A DNA stretch of 46,731 nucleotides, taken from positions 1 through 46,731 of the forward strand of contig JAACWB010000010.1 in assembly GCA_009992215.1 (NCBI GenBank). Direction: 5' to 3'. A program made the position numbers and the translations under genes. This document shows, piece by piece, positions 9,180 to 18,668 of this stretch (positions within the stretch are counted from its first letter, which is position 1; the number at the start of each line of letters is the position of its first letter). Under the pieces are notes generated by a model. The model was not told where the DNA came from. It was given only the letters and a program-made list of their open reading frames with translations, and searched no databases. Origin of the DNA: an archaeon (GTDB lineage Archaea; Nanobdellota; Nanobdellia; Pacearchaeales; GW2011-AR1).

Positions 9180-11978
9180 ATGGCTAAGTGTATTTCACCT
9201 ATAGAACAAGAACATCAAGATAAAATGAGATACCTTAAAGATAAATGGAATTCTAATTCATTTGTCAATAAGGCTTATGGTGATGCTAGTTCTGAGAATT
9301 TTGAAAAGATGTTCACAAATATGTTTATACAGGCTGGTGCAACTGGTTACGGAGCAGGAATAATACCTTCAAGAAACGGTAAATTAGACTATACGGTATA
9401 TAATCAAGTATCTAAAGCTATCGATAACATGGAAAGCGTTCTTAAGAATGGAATAAATCCTATTAAGCAACAATTTTTAATGACATCTCAATCACTTGAT
9501 ATGCATCCATTGACTCATAAATTCAACAAAGAAGTAGACGACATGTTGAACTATGAGAGAAAATATAGAAAAATGACAAACAATACAATGTCATCTATAA
9601 AGGATAATCTTATATCATTATCTTTAATGGATAAGACAGGTATGTCATTTAATAAAGCTATTAAAACATTAGAAGATTTAAATAATGCTATAAGAGTTAA
9701 ATCTTTAGAAGGCAAAGATGCTTCTAAAGAGATAATAGCATTAAAGAACTTTGTTGATGGAGATGGAACTGCTAAAATGGTTAAGGCTTACGCTGTAATA
9801 ATGGATAAATTTACAGTTAATGGAATATCAAAATTATTACAAGAAGCAAAGCTAAATGGTAAAAATACAGTTACATTAGAAGGAACTGAGTATAAAACAA
9901 GTCTTATTCAGGGAATGATTCCAACAATAGAGACTTCTAAAGCATTCATGGGAGAAATGGGCAAAGTTAATATAAATGGATTAGAAAAGATGAAAGTTCT
10001 TATAGATTCATTTTATAAAAATGCTTTTCTATCTAAAAATAATGTAATGTCTAGTCAGATAAAGTCTATTAAAAAAGACATAGACGATGCTATTGATAGG
10101 CTTAAAAAAGGTATTCAAAGTGGTAATTATTATCCGCATCAAACATTAACAGGATTAGTATCTTTAGAAGAAACATTTTCTAAGTTTGATTTCAATAAGA
10201 TAACAAAAGAACCATCTTCTGCTATGGATTTCATGAATTCAATAAAGCAGAATATGAGAAGTTTTACTAGTAACGTATTATCTAGGAATCAGTCTGTAAC
10301 ATTATATGATTTAAATGCAATAAAGGCACTAGAAAGTTACTCTTTAAATGCAGTTCAGTTTAATAAATCAATGAATATGTTTGATTCATTTATCAAACTA
10401 GCTACTGATATAAATCCAAATAATTTTAAAGACCCATCAATGGACAAGAGTATTGATAGTGTTCTTGATTTTATATCTGTTAAATTGCACGCTAGCCTAT
10501 ATGGTTATTCTAAAGCTAATAATGCAGTTAAAAATGTAGTATCTGTATTTACTAAATTGCAAACAGCATCTAAAATGGGTCTATCTTTCTTAGGTGCAGT
10601 TAGAAATGCTACACAATTTGGATACTATGTAATACAAAACGGATTAATGAAATCTGTAAAAGCTTCTGGATTATATAAAAGTAATCGCTCATACAACTTT
10701 AACGGTAAAGATATGACTATGAGTGGTATATTAGGAATGAAAGACAACGGAATTGATAGTGAGATATATTTTGATGCTATAGAAACCGTTTCATCTGGTT
10801 CTTTATTTAGTACAGAAGGAGTTCCTAAATCTTCTATTAGAATTGATTTTGATAAAAACAATGACATTGTAGTATCATATGAACAAGATGGAGTTATTAA
10901 GAAGTTTGATAGAGGATTAGCAGAAGTAACAGGAAAGTCACTTGTATTTCATCAGTGGTCTGAAAATATGCTAAGAGGTAAAGTTTATAAAGATTCGTTT
11001 GCATTAAACTTTAATAGTCTTTATGAACAAGGGTATGTTGAATCTTACATGAGAAACAATCCTAAATCTTCTAAATATCAAGCTGAGATAGCAATGCTTA
11101 AAGACGCTAAGAATGCAGCTTTAAATATTGTTAAATTAACTCAATTTGATTATAACAATTTTGAGAAACCACAAGCATTTGGTGGTGGAGTAGATAATAA
11201 ATCTGTTATAGGTTCAGCTGTATTTCAGTTTATGACATTTCCAGCAGGAATGATTAAGTATAATAATAAAATATTAGGAGAAGCATTCCAAGATATTAAG
11301 AATGGTAATATAGATACTATAAGAGTAGGTGCAGCTTCAAGGTTAATTGGTGCTCAAGTAATGGTTGGATTAGCTTCGTTATTGTTTAATAATGATTTTT
11401 CATTCATGTTCTCTAATGACACTTATGAGAGAGCAAATAAACTATATAAATTCTTAACTGAAGACCCCGAGAATAGAAAAGATGTTAATTACCAACAAGG
11501 TTTATTATCATTAGTATCTGGTCCGTTAATGTCTGATACTATATTCTTACTTCAATCTTTAGGAATAGAACATTCAAACGATGAATTATCTGAACTAATA
11601 TTTGGATATCAAAGAATGTCTGAAATGTCAGATGATTTAAAGGAAAGAAAGATGTTATCATCTATATCTGTTTCATTAGCTAGATTACATAGAGATTATC
11701 AAAGTGTTGAAGATGGCAATATGAAACAATTAATTGCTAATAACATTGGTATCAGAACAAATAGAGATTTATCTAATCGTTCTAAATATTTTAAAGAATC
11801 TATTGGAATGACAAGCAATTCTGAAGATACTTTTGCAATAAACTCTGCTAAATTAAGGTATATGACTACAGACCAATTGAATGCTTTCAAGATAATAAAA
11901 GAAAGAGCAGAGAAGAATAAGAAAAAACAAATGAAAAAAGAATATGAAATGAGACAAATGCCAAATATAAGGGGTTAG
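9180..11978 (+). CDS. putative internal virion/ejection protein
   Basis: 932-aa ORF directly downstream of the giant ORF; C-terminal TQFDYNNFEKPQAFGGGVDNKSVIGSAVFQFMTFPAGMIKYNNK resembles large phage polyvalent/ejected proteins. Confidence 0.5.
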   Translation: MAKCISPIEQEHQDKMRYLKDKWNSNSFVNKAYGDASSENFEKMFTNMFIQAGATGYGAGIIPSRNGKLDYTVYNQVSKAIDNMESVLKNGINPIKQQFLMTSQSLDMHPLTHKFNKEVDDMLNYERKYRKMTNNTMSSIKDNLISLSLMDKTGMSFNKAIKTLEDLNNAIRVKSLEGKDASKEIIALKNFVDGDGTAKMVKAYAVIMDKFTVNGISKLLQEAKLNGKNTVTLEGTEYKTSLIQGMIPTIETSKAFMGEMGKVNINGLEKMKVLIDSFYKNAFLSKNNVMSSQIKSIKKDIDDAIDRLKKGIQSGNYYPHQTLTGLVSLEETFSKFDFNKITKEPSSAMDFMNSIKQNMRSFTSNVLSRNQSVTLYDLNAIKALESYSLNAVQFNKSMNMFDSFIKLATDINPNNFKDPSMDKSIDSVLDFISVKLHASLYGYSKANNAVKNVVSVFTKLQTASKMGLSFLGAVRNATQFGYYVIQNGLMKSVKASGLYKSNRSYNFNGKDMTMSGILGMKDNGIDSEIYFDAIETVSSGSLFSTEGVPKSSIRIDFDKNNDIVVSYEQDGVIKKFDRGLAEVTGKSLVFHQWSENMLRGKVYKDSFALNFNSLYEQGYVESYMRNNPKSSKYQAEIAMLKDAKNAALNIVKLTQFDYNNFEKPQAFGGGVDNKSVIGSAVFQFMTFPAGMIKYNNKILGEAFQDIKNGNIDTIRVGAASRLIGAQVMVGLASLLFNNDFSFMFSNDTYERANKLYKFLTEDPENRKDVNYQQGLLSLVSGPLMSDTIFLLQSLGIEHSNDELSELIFGYQRMSEMSDDLKERKMLSSISVSLARLHRDYQSVEDGNMKQLIANNIGIRTNRDLSNRSKYFKESIGMTSNSEDTFAINSAKLRYMTTDQLNAFKIIKERAEKNKKKQMKKEYEMRQMPNIRG

Positions 11979-11979
11979 T

Positions 11980-12291
11980 ATGTTAGGTGATTATTTATTT
12001 AATTCAGAAAGAAAAAATAAAGAAGTTTCTTATGAAAAAAAGATACCGCAAAACCAAGATTTATAGGATACTGTAAAAGTAAAAATTGCTCAGAATTTAC
12101 AACAACTGAATATGCTAATATATTTTGAATTAAAAGAGATAGAATTAGTAAGTCTATATCAGAAGATGCTTGGTATAAAAAATCAAAAATTATTAGAAAA
12201 AGATGAAGATTTTTATCACGATATATCTATACTTGCTCATAACTTTCCATCTAAAGCATTTAATAAAGAATATGTTGATTTTTTTTTATAA
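11980..12291 (+). pseudogene. broken or recoded small gene at the end of the + operon
   Basis: ATG at 11980, in-frame TAG at 12064-12066, frame then open to TAA at 12289-12291; a second frame across 12036-12126 encodes DTAKPRFIGYCKSKNCSEFTTTEYANIF. Confidence 0.4.
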
Positions 12292-12302
12292 ATATTTTTA
12301 TT

Positions 12303-12548
12303 TTATAGATTTCTATTTTCAAAATACTCAGCTATATCTTCTGAGTTTTTTAAATCTTCAAACCAGTCTTTAAGATATATTACTTTTTCAAATGTTATAC
12401 CTTTTACATCGTTTAAAGACTTTACATTTATATAAACACTTCCTTCATAAATATTTTTATTTTGATAAACATCTATTTCATCTTTTGTAAGTTCTCTTAC
12501 CTTTGACAGATATTTTTTTGTAGAACCTACTACTGCTACATTTTTCAT
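12303..12548 (-). CDS. hypothetical protein
   Basis: ORF track, 81 aa; last gene of the - block, convergent with the + block. Confidence 0.6.
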   Translation of the reverse strand: MKNVAVVGSTKKYLSKVRELTKDEIDVYQNKNIYEGSVYINVKSLNDVKGITFEKVIYLKDWFEDLKNSEDIAEYFENRNL

Positions 12549-12553
12549 AATGT

Positions 12554-12814
12554 TTACTTTCTAGCTATTAATTGTTCATATTTAACTTTAATAACATTTT
12601 TTTTTCTTTCTTTAAAATATTTCATAATTATTTCATAATCATGTAATCTTACTGCATTTTCATGTTCAATTACCATTGATATATGAAATCCTTCAGTGTC
12701 TTCAATATCATGAATGTAAACATAATCTTTTATGTCTAATCCATTTCTCTCTATATATGATAGAAAGTTGTTGTAGCCTCTTGCTACAAATGCTATATGA
12801 TTCTTTTTTTTCAT
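12554..12814 (-). CDS. hypothetical protein
   Basis: ORF track, 86 aa; layout resembles the neighbouring 12303-12548 product. Confidence 0.6.
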   Translation of the reverse strand: MKKKNHIAFVARGYNNFLSYIERNGLDIKDYVYIHDIEDTEGFHISMVIEHENAVRLHDYEIIMKYFKERKKNVIKVKYEQLIARK

Positions 12815-12861
12815 ATTAAAAGTAAATCAATTTTAAAGGCTTATCTTTTTTTAGTTATAGT

Positions 12862-13485
12862 TTATATCGAATTTTCTTTTTCGACAATTTTGAGGCTAAC
12901 CTCGATTGAATCTTGAGTATTATTTTCTTGATTAGAATATCTTTTTGGACTTTTTCCTAATTCCAATCCTAATGTTCTTTGATAAAATTCGCTCATTCCA
13001 ATATATTCATGAGATGTTAACTTTTGTAACATTCCATACCAGCCTTTTCTGAATGTTAAATTTTCAAATCCTGCTATTATTGTTACTCTATCTTCTTCTA
13101 CTGTAAAAATTCCAATATTTACCCCATAAGCATCCATGAATACGGCACCGGGTTTTGTTTCTGGGTGCAATTGTTCAAGTTCTTTACTAAATGAACGTAC
13201 TTTTATCTTCTTAATCTCTTCATTTTTCCTGAAGTCATTTAAGAATATACCAGAAGTTTTACTTAATTTATACTGTCTTTGCAGTTTCTTTAAATTAAGT
13301 AATTCTTTATTAATAGATGTTAATGAATCTTGATAATCCATTAATACCGATTCGATTTTTTGTAAATCTTCTGATATTATTAGAAACATATTCTTGTATG
13401 CAAAAATAGGTTTATTTGTATCATAGCCAAGTGCATTTCCATACTCATCTTCTAAGTATGTTTCAAAATATTTAGGTTTTTTCAT
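12862..13485 (-). CDS. hypothetical protein
   Basis: ORF track runs to 13521, but that extension is read from a terminator hairpin; MKKPKYFETYLEDEYG start at 13485 is preferred. Confidence 0.65.
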   Translation of the reverse strand: MKKPKYFETYLEDEYGNALGYDTNKPIFAYKNMFLIISEDLQKIESVLMDYQDSLTSINKELLNLKKLQRQYKLSKTSGIFLNDFRKNEEIKKIKVRSFSKELEQLHPETKPGAVFMDAYGVNIGIFTVEEDRVTIIAGFENLTFRKGWYGMLQKLTSHEYIGMSEFYQRTLGLELGKSPKRYSNQENNTQDSIEVSLKIVEKENSI

Positions 13486-13499
13486 ATTGATTTTTATAC

Positions 13500-13533
13500 A
13501 AAAAAGCCATACTACTTTCATGTAATATGGCTT
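13500..13533 (-). terminator. rho-independent terminator (- strand)
   Basis: AAGCCATATTAC-atgaaa-GTAGTATGGCTT then T-run on the - strand, between 13548..13841 and the next gene. Confidence 0.8.
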
Positions 13534-13547
13534 GTATATATTATGCT

Positions 13548-13841
13548 TTAAAGTTTTTTCATTATTTTTAATAGCATATCAGCAGATGTTATATCTGGCT
13601 TATATAATTCTTTTAATGAAAATGTTCTGTCTTTTAAATAAGATTCAGATTCTTCCATTTTAGCACAGATTTCTACTAATATGTATATATTAAGGTAGTA
13701 ATCATACCTTTGTCTAGCATCATTTTTATCTATCTTTCCTGAATTAACAGATTCTGCTAATTCTTTTCTTATAAAATGAATTTCTTTCTTTAAAAACTTT
13801 ATACATTCAATTGCTGTATACTCTGTTTTTGGTGCTGTCAT
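13548..13841 (-). CDS. hypothetical protein
   Basis: ORF track, 97 aa. Confidence 0.6.
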   Translation of the reverse strand: MTAPKTEYTAIECIKFLKKEIHFIRKELAESVNSGKIDKNDARQRYDYYLNIYILVEICAKMEESESYLKDRTFSLKELYKPDITSADMLLKIMKKL

Positions 13842-13871
13842 TTGTTACAGTATTAATCAATTCAAAATATG

Positions 13872-13981
13872 AATGATAACAACTATCATATATATACAAT
13901 TCTTTCCTGAAAGACCTATGTTTTATATATTTCATCGGTCTTTTAAGTAAAAGAAAAGATTTTAGTATCATTGTTATCATT
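13872..13981. promoter_or_regulatory. nested inverted-repeat intergenic region
   Basis: AATGATAACAA (13872-13882) / TTGTTATCATT (13971-13981) enclosing TCTTTC/GAAAGA and AAAGACC (13910-13916)/GGTCTTT (13937-13943). Confidence 0.6.
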
Positions 13982-13992
13982 TTTTTTGTTTA

Positions 13993-14322
13993 TTAAAATT
14001 TACTACTTAAAATTATCTTTTGCAAGGTAAAAGTATTAAATTTCTTAGGAATACTTAAAGAAGTATAATCTATATTATTAATTATTTCAACTGCTTTAAA
14101 TTTTTTAATTATTAATTTAGATATAATCTTCATTTCTTCGTTACCTATATTTGTTTTGACATTAGATGCTAGTATTAAGCTATTACCTATGTCTTGAACT
14201 ATAACATAAAAGCTTGATTTTTTCATTTCAACTATTACTTGAACATCTTTTTTTTGCTCTGCAAATAGTCTTTTACAATCAGCTATGCCATTTTCTATTA
14301 ATTCATAATCTTTATGTCTCAT
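13993..14322 (-). CDS. hypothetical protein
   Basis: ORF track, 109 aa; overlaps helicase stop/start. Confidence 0.6.
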   Translation of the reverse strand: MRHKDYELIENGIADCKRLFAEQKKDVQVIVEMKKSSFYVIVQDIGNSLILASNVKTNIGNEEMKIISKLIIKKFKAVEIINNIDYTSLSIPKKFNTFTLQKIILSSKF

Positions 14323-15659
14323 GATATTCTTCCTGTTTTTTCATTCATTGTTAACATCTTATAACCTGTGATACCAAATCTTGTCTTACCAAATATAGCT
14401 TTTATCTGATTTTTATCATATTCTGATTTGGCTCCATTAAACTTGTAATCCCACCACAGAAGTATAACATTTTCAGATAATTGCTCTATGATAGAACTTT
14501 CAGCTATATCTGATAATCTTGGTTCATTATCAAATTGCCTTGATTCAACAGCTCTACTTAATTGAGATATAGCTACAGTAGAGAATTTATATCTTTTCTG
14601 TAACCAATGATAAGATTTCATAATGTCTTCTATCTCAAATCTTCTAGATGCTCTCTCGTTAGAAGGTTTAACTAATTGAATGAAATCATCAATTATAATA
14701 GATGGTTTATTAACACAACTAACTATATCTGTTATAGTATCTTCCATGTTATCAACGTCATCTATTATAGTTAGATTCTCATAAAACGGTTTCATTTCTT
14801 TAATAGCTTTAGCTATCTTCAATTTGTCATCATTGTTTATGGTCTTTTTTCTGATTCTTTCACGGTCTACATCTGTATTTATTAAAATACAAGCCTGAAT
14901 TATCTCATGTGCTTTTTGCTCTCTTTGGTATAATCTTATTGTATGACCTTGTTTTAACCAACCATCAATTAAGTTGATAGTTAACGTAGTTTTACCGTGA
15001 CCTGTTCTAGCTGCTATTGTGGTAGTATGACCAACTGTCATACCACCTGAAGCTAAGTTGAGAGATTGAATTGGAAATGGTATAATATTTACAGGATTTT
15101 CAATGTTTTTAGATGCTTCTTCAAATATTTCATCATTAGATTTATTCTTTTGTGGAAGCATTTTAGTTAACTCTTCTATATCAGTCATTTGATTAATAAG
15201 AAGCTTCTGCAAATCTTTTATAGATATTGAATCTAATGACTTGTATATGTTTTTAGTCTTAGTCTTTATATTTCTGACACAATATTCAGCATATAATAAG
15301 TTAGCTTCATTAATTGCTACGTCTGGATTATACTTTACCAGACTATCATCATATATTGATAAGTCAAATTTAATCTTATCTATTTTCTTCAGTTCTCTAT
15401 CAAGTGTAATCTTTTCAATTGGCATTCCATTTCTATACATAAATATAATGGTTTGCCAAATTGCTTGATTATGTTCACTTGTAAACATACTAGGAAGTTT
15501 TAGAATCTCAAGTAGTTTTTGTCTAGTTTGGTCATCTAATATAGCAGAACCTATTATGTATCTCTGTTCCTTTGTGGTCTCTAAAGAACCTGAAACATTT
15601 ACAGTCAAGGTTTCTGCTATTAACTTTCTATACTTCTCAGAATAATTCAAGTTGTTCAT
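14319..15659 (-). CDS. dnaB-like: DnaB-like replicative helicase
   Basis: N-terminal EQRYIIGSAILDDQTRQKLLEIL, Walker A ARTGHGKTTLTINL, PSIIIDDFIQL, TVAISQLSRAVESR motifs. Confidence 0.85.
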   Translation of the reverse strand: MNNLNYSEKYRKLIAETLTVNVSGSLETTKEQRYIIGSAILDDQTRQKLLEILKLPSMFTSEHNQAIWQTIIFMYRNGMPIEKITLDRELKKIDKIKFDLSIYDDSLVKYNPDVAINEANLLYAEYCVRNIKTKTKNIYKSLDSISIKDLQKLLINQMTDIEELTKMLPQKNKSNDEIFEEASKNIENPVNIIPFPIQSLNLASGGMTVGHTTTIAARTGHGKTTLTINLIDGWLKQGHTIRLYQREQKAHEIIQACILINTDVDRERIRKKTINNDDKLKIAKAIKEMKPFYENLTIIDDVDNMEDTITDIVSCVNKPSIIIDDFIQLVKPSNERASRRFEIEDIMKSYHWLQKRYKFSTVAISQLSRAVESRQFDNEPRLSDIAESSIIEQLSENVILLWWDYKFNGAKSEYDKNQIKAIFGKTRFGITGYKMLTMNEKTGRIS

Positions 15660-16455
15660 TTTCTATTTTATAGTTAGATATTATTAACTCATTTGTAGAT
15701 ATTGTTTCATCAGTAGATGAGTAAGTTACGCCTATCTCTTTATAAAAATATCCATCAAATAACTTCCTTATTTTATGATGGTCATCATATGTTATTAATA
15801 TTTTAGCAGTTGGATTTTGATTCAACATATTAATAGCATTTAAAAACCTAGTATGGTCATATTCATTAAAAACATGACCGTAGTAAGTAGTATCATTAGC
15901 AACCCAGTAAGGTGGGTCTAAAAACCATAAAGCATTAGGTGTTTTCCAATGTTTTTCTATTAGTTTTACAATATCCATGTTTTCTATTAATACATTATCT
16001 AACTTTTTACGACCCCATTTAACTTGTTCAAGTATATCAGTATCCCATTTAGATACATTCTTACTTAAAGAAGTTCCTGGTCTATTATTAAAAGAATTTC
16101 TGATAAAAAAGAAATATTCAGCAGCTCTTTCAACATCTGGTATGTTGATTAAATGTTTTTTCTTATTTATCTTTTTTCTTATAATGTCGTATAAATCTCT
16201 GGATTGTATCAAAAAGAAGGCAGAGTTTTGAAATTCTTCAAACAATTCCTTCTTAGAACATACATAATAAAGATTTGCTAAATCTTTATCAAAATCATTA
16301 ACACAGTTAAATTTTACTTTTGGTTTTTGAAAGAATACCGCAAGACTTCCTGCAAATCCTTCAAAGTAAGCATCATGAGGTGGCATCATTCTTATTAAAT
16401 CCGGTGCCATTCTAAACTTACCACCATAGTAAGATATTATTCTACTGTCCTTCAT
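15637..16455 (-). CDS. D12-class DNA adenine N6-methyltransferase (Dam-like)
   Basis: SYYGGKFRMAPDLIRMMP and FAGSLAVFF N-terminal motifs; LWFLDPPYW catalytic DPPY. Confidence 0.9.
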   Translation of the reverse strand: MKDSRIISYYGGKFRMAPDLIRMMPPHDAYFEGFAGSLAVFFQKPKVKFNCVNDFDKDLANLYYVCSKKELFEEFQNSAFFLIQSRDLYDIIRKKINKKKHLINIPDVERAAEYFFFIRNSFNNRPGTSLSKNVSKWDTDILEQVKWGRKKLDNVLIENMDIVKLIEKHWKTPNALWFLDPPYWVANDTTYYGHVFNEYDHTRFLNAINMLNQNPTAKILITYDDHHKIRKLFDGYFYKEIGVTYSSTDETISTNELIISNYKIENEQLELF

Positions 16456-16630
16456 GCTTAATCTCGCATTTTTCTAATGTTAGGAAATAGACTTCTTCTT
16501 TATCAGTTACAATAAATACTGTATCTAGATTTTGCTCTACGTCTATTATCTTTTCATCTTCTTTAAGAAAAGATAAAACACTTGAAAAGATTAATTCTAT
16601 AATCTCATCACTATGATTAAACTTATTCAA
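16442..16630 (-). CDS. hypothetical protein
   Basis: ORF track, 62 aa, short overlaps with both neighbours. Confidence 0.5.
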   Translation of the reverse strand: MNKFNHSDEIIELIFSSVLSFLKEDEKIIDVEQNLDTVFIVTDKEEVYFLTLEKCEIKHEGQ

Positions 16631-16931
16631 CTACATCTCCTATCTTATAATTAATGAATGCTTTTGAATCTAATAATAATTTCTCATACACTGCTGACCA
16701 GAATAGTACTTCTAATCTTACATTCTTTTCTGAATAAGGTGTTATAACAGACCAATTTAAAAATTCTGCTACAAAATCAGATAATCTTAAATCTTTATTA
16801 TTTTTCATTGCTTGAATGAATTTCTGAAAAGGAACAGGATGTATATTAGTAGTTGCTTTATACTTTGCTGATAATATCTTTTTGAAATCACTTGAAGTAT
16901 GATTATAATAACAACTTATTAATTTAGCCAT
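16623..16931 (-). CDS. hypothetical protein
   Basis: ORF track, 102 aa. Confidence 0.6.
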   Translation of the reverse strand: MAKLISCYYNHTSSDFKKILSAKYKATTNIHPVPFQKFIQAMKNNKDLRLSDFVAEFLNWSVITPYSEKNVRLEVLFWSAVYEKLLLDSKAFINYKIGDVVE

Positions 16932-17385
16932 TTTGTAGTTTTACCTTATATCCATGTGATTCTATGTATTGTATAGCGTGCATTATGTCTTCTCCATATT
17001 GTATTTCTTTTTCTTGAAAGAAATTATTAGAACGACTTACAACGTATAGTGCAGACAAGAATCCAGAAGTCCACTTATCTAGTGCATTCTTTTGGTCATT
17101 CCTTACTATATTCATTAATTCTTCTTCATATATATTAGATATTGTTTCATTATTGATTGTTTTGAAAAAATCTAATATTGTTGCAAAGAATTCTACTCTC
17201 TGATATTGATTCTTTATCGAATATGTTAAATTATCAATACATTTTAATATAACCTTGTCTTCTACATTTAATTCTGTAGTAGTCATGGTTTCTAGCTGTT
17301 TTAAAACTTCTTTCTTATTATTTTCATCTTGAAAGTAATTTAATGTAAGAAGTACAATGTTACTAATCGGTGCTAATATGTGCAT
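16924..17385 (-). CDS. hypothetical protein
   Basis: ORF track to 17397, but that ATG lies in a terminator hairpin; MHILAPISN start at 17385 preferred. Confidence 0.6.
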   Translation of the reverse strand: MHILAPISNIVLLTLNYFQDENNKKEVLKQLETMTTTELNVEDKVILKCIDNLTYSIKNQYQRVEFFATILDFFKTINNETISNIYEEELMNIVRNDQKNALDKWTSGFLSALYVVSRSNNFFQEKEIQYGEDIMHAIQYIESHGYKVKLQNG

Positions 17386-17406
17386 AAAAAAGGGCATTTA
17401 AGCCCT
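17386..17406 (-). terminator. rho-independent terminator (- strand)
   Basis: AGGGC-ttaaat-GCCCT followed by TTTTT on the - strand just after the DUF932-like gene. Confidence 0.7.
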
Positions 17407-17412
17407 ATTTTG

Positions 17413-18150
17413 TTAAATTGAAATTATCATTTTGTTTAAATCTTCAGCTACATCTTCTCTGTTAGAGTTTTTAATATCTAAATCATGAGTAGTGTAACTT
17501 GTAATGACATTGTATATGTCATATAGATTTTTGTTTTCAGGATTAACTATTTTAGTTAATAAATCAACCATTACATAAGAAGGGAATGAAGTTAATCTTT
17601 TAATCAACTCTGCTTTTACTTCCATTGTAAGTAACCTTTCTTTCATACCTTGTAATATATGAATAGAACTATCAAAATACTCATTATGACATATTAGATT
17701 ACCTTTAATAGATTTAATTATCTTATTTGAATCAGTTGATTTGTGTAAGAATGAATCTTCATAAATTGATTTACCAACTCTCATATTATTACTACAAATT
17801 AATCTCATTATGTTAGCATTGATTCTTAACTTTCTAGAACCATCGTAACTATTATAGACACTTATCATTAAAGATACATTATCTCCTGGAAACACTTCTC
17901 TTGTTGTTGTTGGAATTACATAATCCCATCTAAATTTATAACCATCAGAGAAAAATGAATTTACTACAACGTCTCCAAATATATCTTTTATAGCATTATG
18001 TAAATCTATGTTTCTAATTAGAGTGTACTTATCTGATAGCATAGATATTATCTCATGTGTATCAGTCCTGAATACTTTTGTTTTTTTTGTTGGTTTCCCA
18101 TTCTTTGTAATAGGTTTAATATCTACTGGGAAAAAGATTTCATCAAACAT
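17413..18150 (-). CDS. DUF932-like protein
   Basis: VSLMISVYNSYDGSRKLRINANIMRLICSNNMRVGKS pattern typical of DUF932 phage/plasmid proteins. Confidence 0.6.
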   Translation of the reverse strand: MFDEIFFPVDIKPITKNGKPTKKTKVFRTDTHEIISMLSDKYTLIRNIDLHNAIKDIFGDVVVNSFFSDGYKFRWDYVIPTTTREVFPGDNVSLMISVYNSYDGSRKLRINANIMRLICSNNMRVGKSIYEDSFLHKSTDSNKIIKSIKGNLICHNEYFDSSIHILQGMKERLLTMEVKAELIKRLTSFPSYVMVDLLTKIVNPENKNLYDIYNVITSYTTHDLDIKNSNREDVAEDLNKMIISI

Positions 18151-18668
18151 GACATTATTTTAAAAAAGTTTATTTCATCAAACTGTATAAAGTTATCTCT
18201 TGAACTAATGAATATGTGTGAAGGATTAGATAATATCAACACATCATTAGTTGATGGATAATTTATTAGTTTAGATTCTAGTAATATCCTAGAATGTATA
18301 TTTAGTATCGCATCTAATGGTGCAAAAAATTGATTCTTAGAGAAGTTTTTCTTTCTTATCAGCAAAGGTATTAATGAAGTCTTTAATGACTTTTCCTCTA
18401 AATCTTTATATATGTGTTTTGCTGAATATCTCCAAGTTTTATCTTCATACCATTTACACTCTATGTAAAATGGGAAGATTTCTTTTACTAATGGTGATAA
18501 TATTATATCTGAACCAGCATTGTTCATTGGCCTAGATTCAACATCTTCAACTTTCGTTAATTCACTGAATCCTAAACGAATGAAATCTCTTATTTGATTT
18601 TGATGTTTAACAGCTTTATTCTTGTTTTGTCTTATGCTCATCTGGGAACTCCTCTGCTCTTGAGCCAA
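18123..18668 (-). CDS. PD-(D/E)XK-fold nuclease (resolvase-like) candidate
   Basis: SRPMNNAGSDIILSPLVKEIFPFYIECKWY: GxD...ExK spacing. Confidence 0.55.
   Translation of the reverse strand: MAQEQRSSQMSIRQNKNKAVKHQNQIRDFIRLGFSELTKVEDVESRPMNNAGSDIILSPLVKEIFPFYIECKWYEDKTWRYSAKHIYKDLEEKSLKTSLIPLLIRKKNFSKNQFFAPLDAILNIHSRILLESKLINYPSTNDVLILSNPSHIFISSRDNFIQFDEINFFKIMSCLMKSFSQ

Noticed and set aside
13136-13333. Small + strand ORFs inside the - block (13136, 15241, 15977, 18055, 22113, 24118, 25728, 26385, 27281)
   Set aside because: Antisense to better-supported - strand genes; Phe/Ser/Cys-rich shadow translations.
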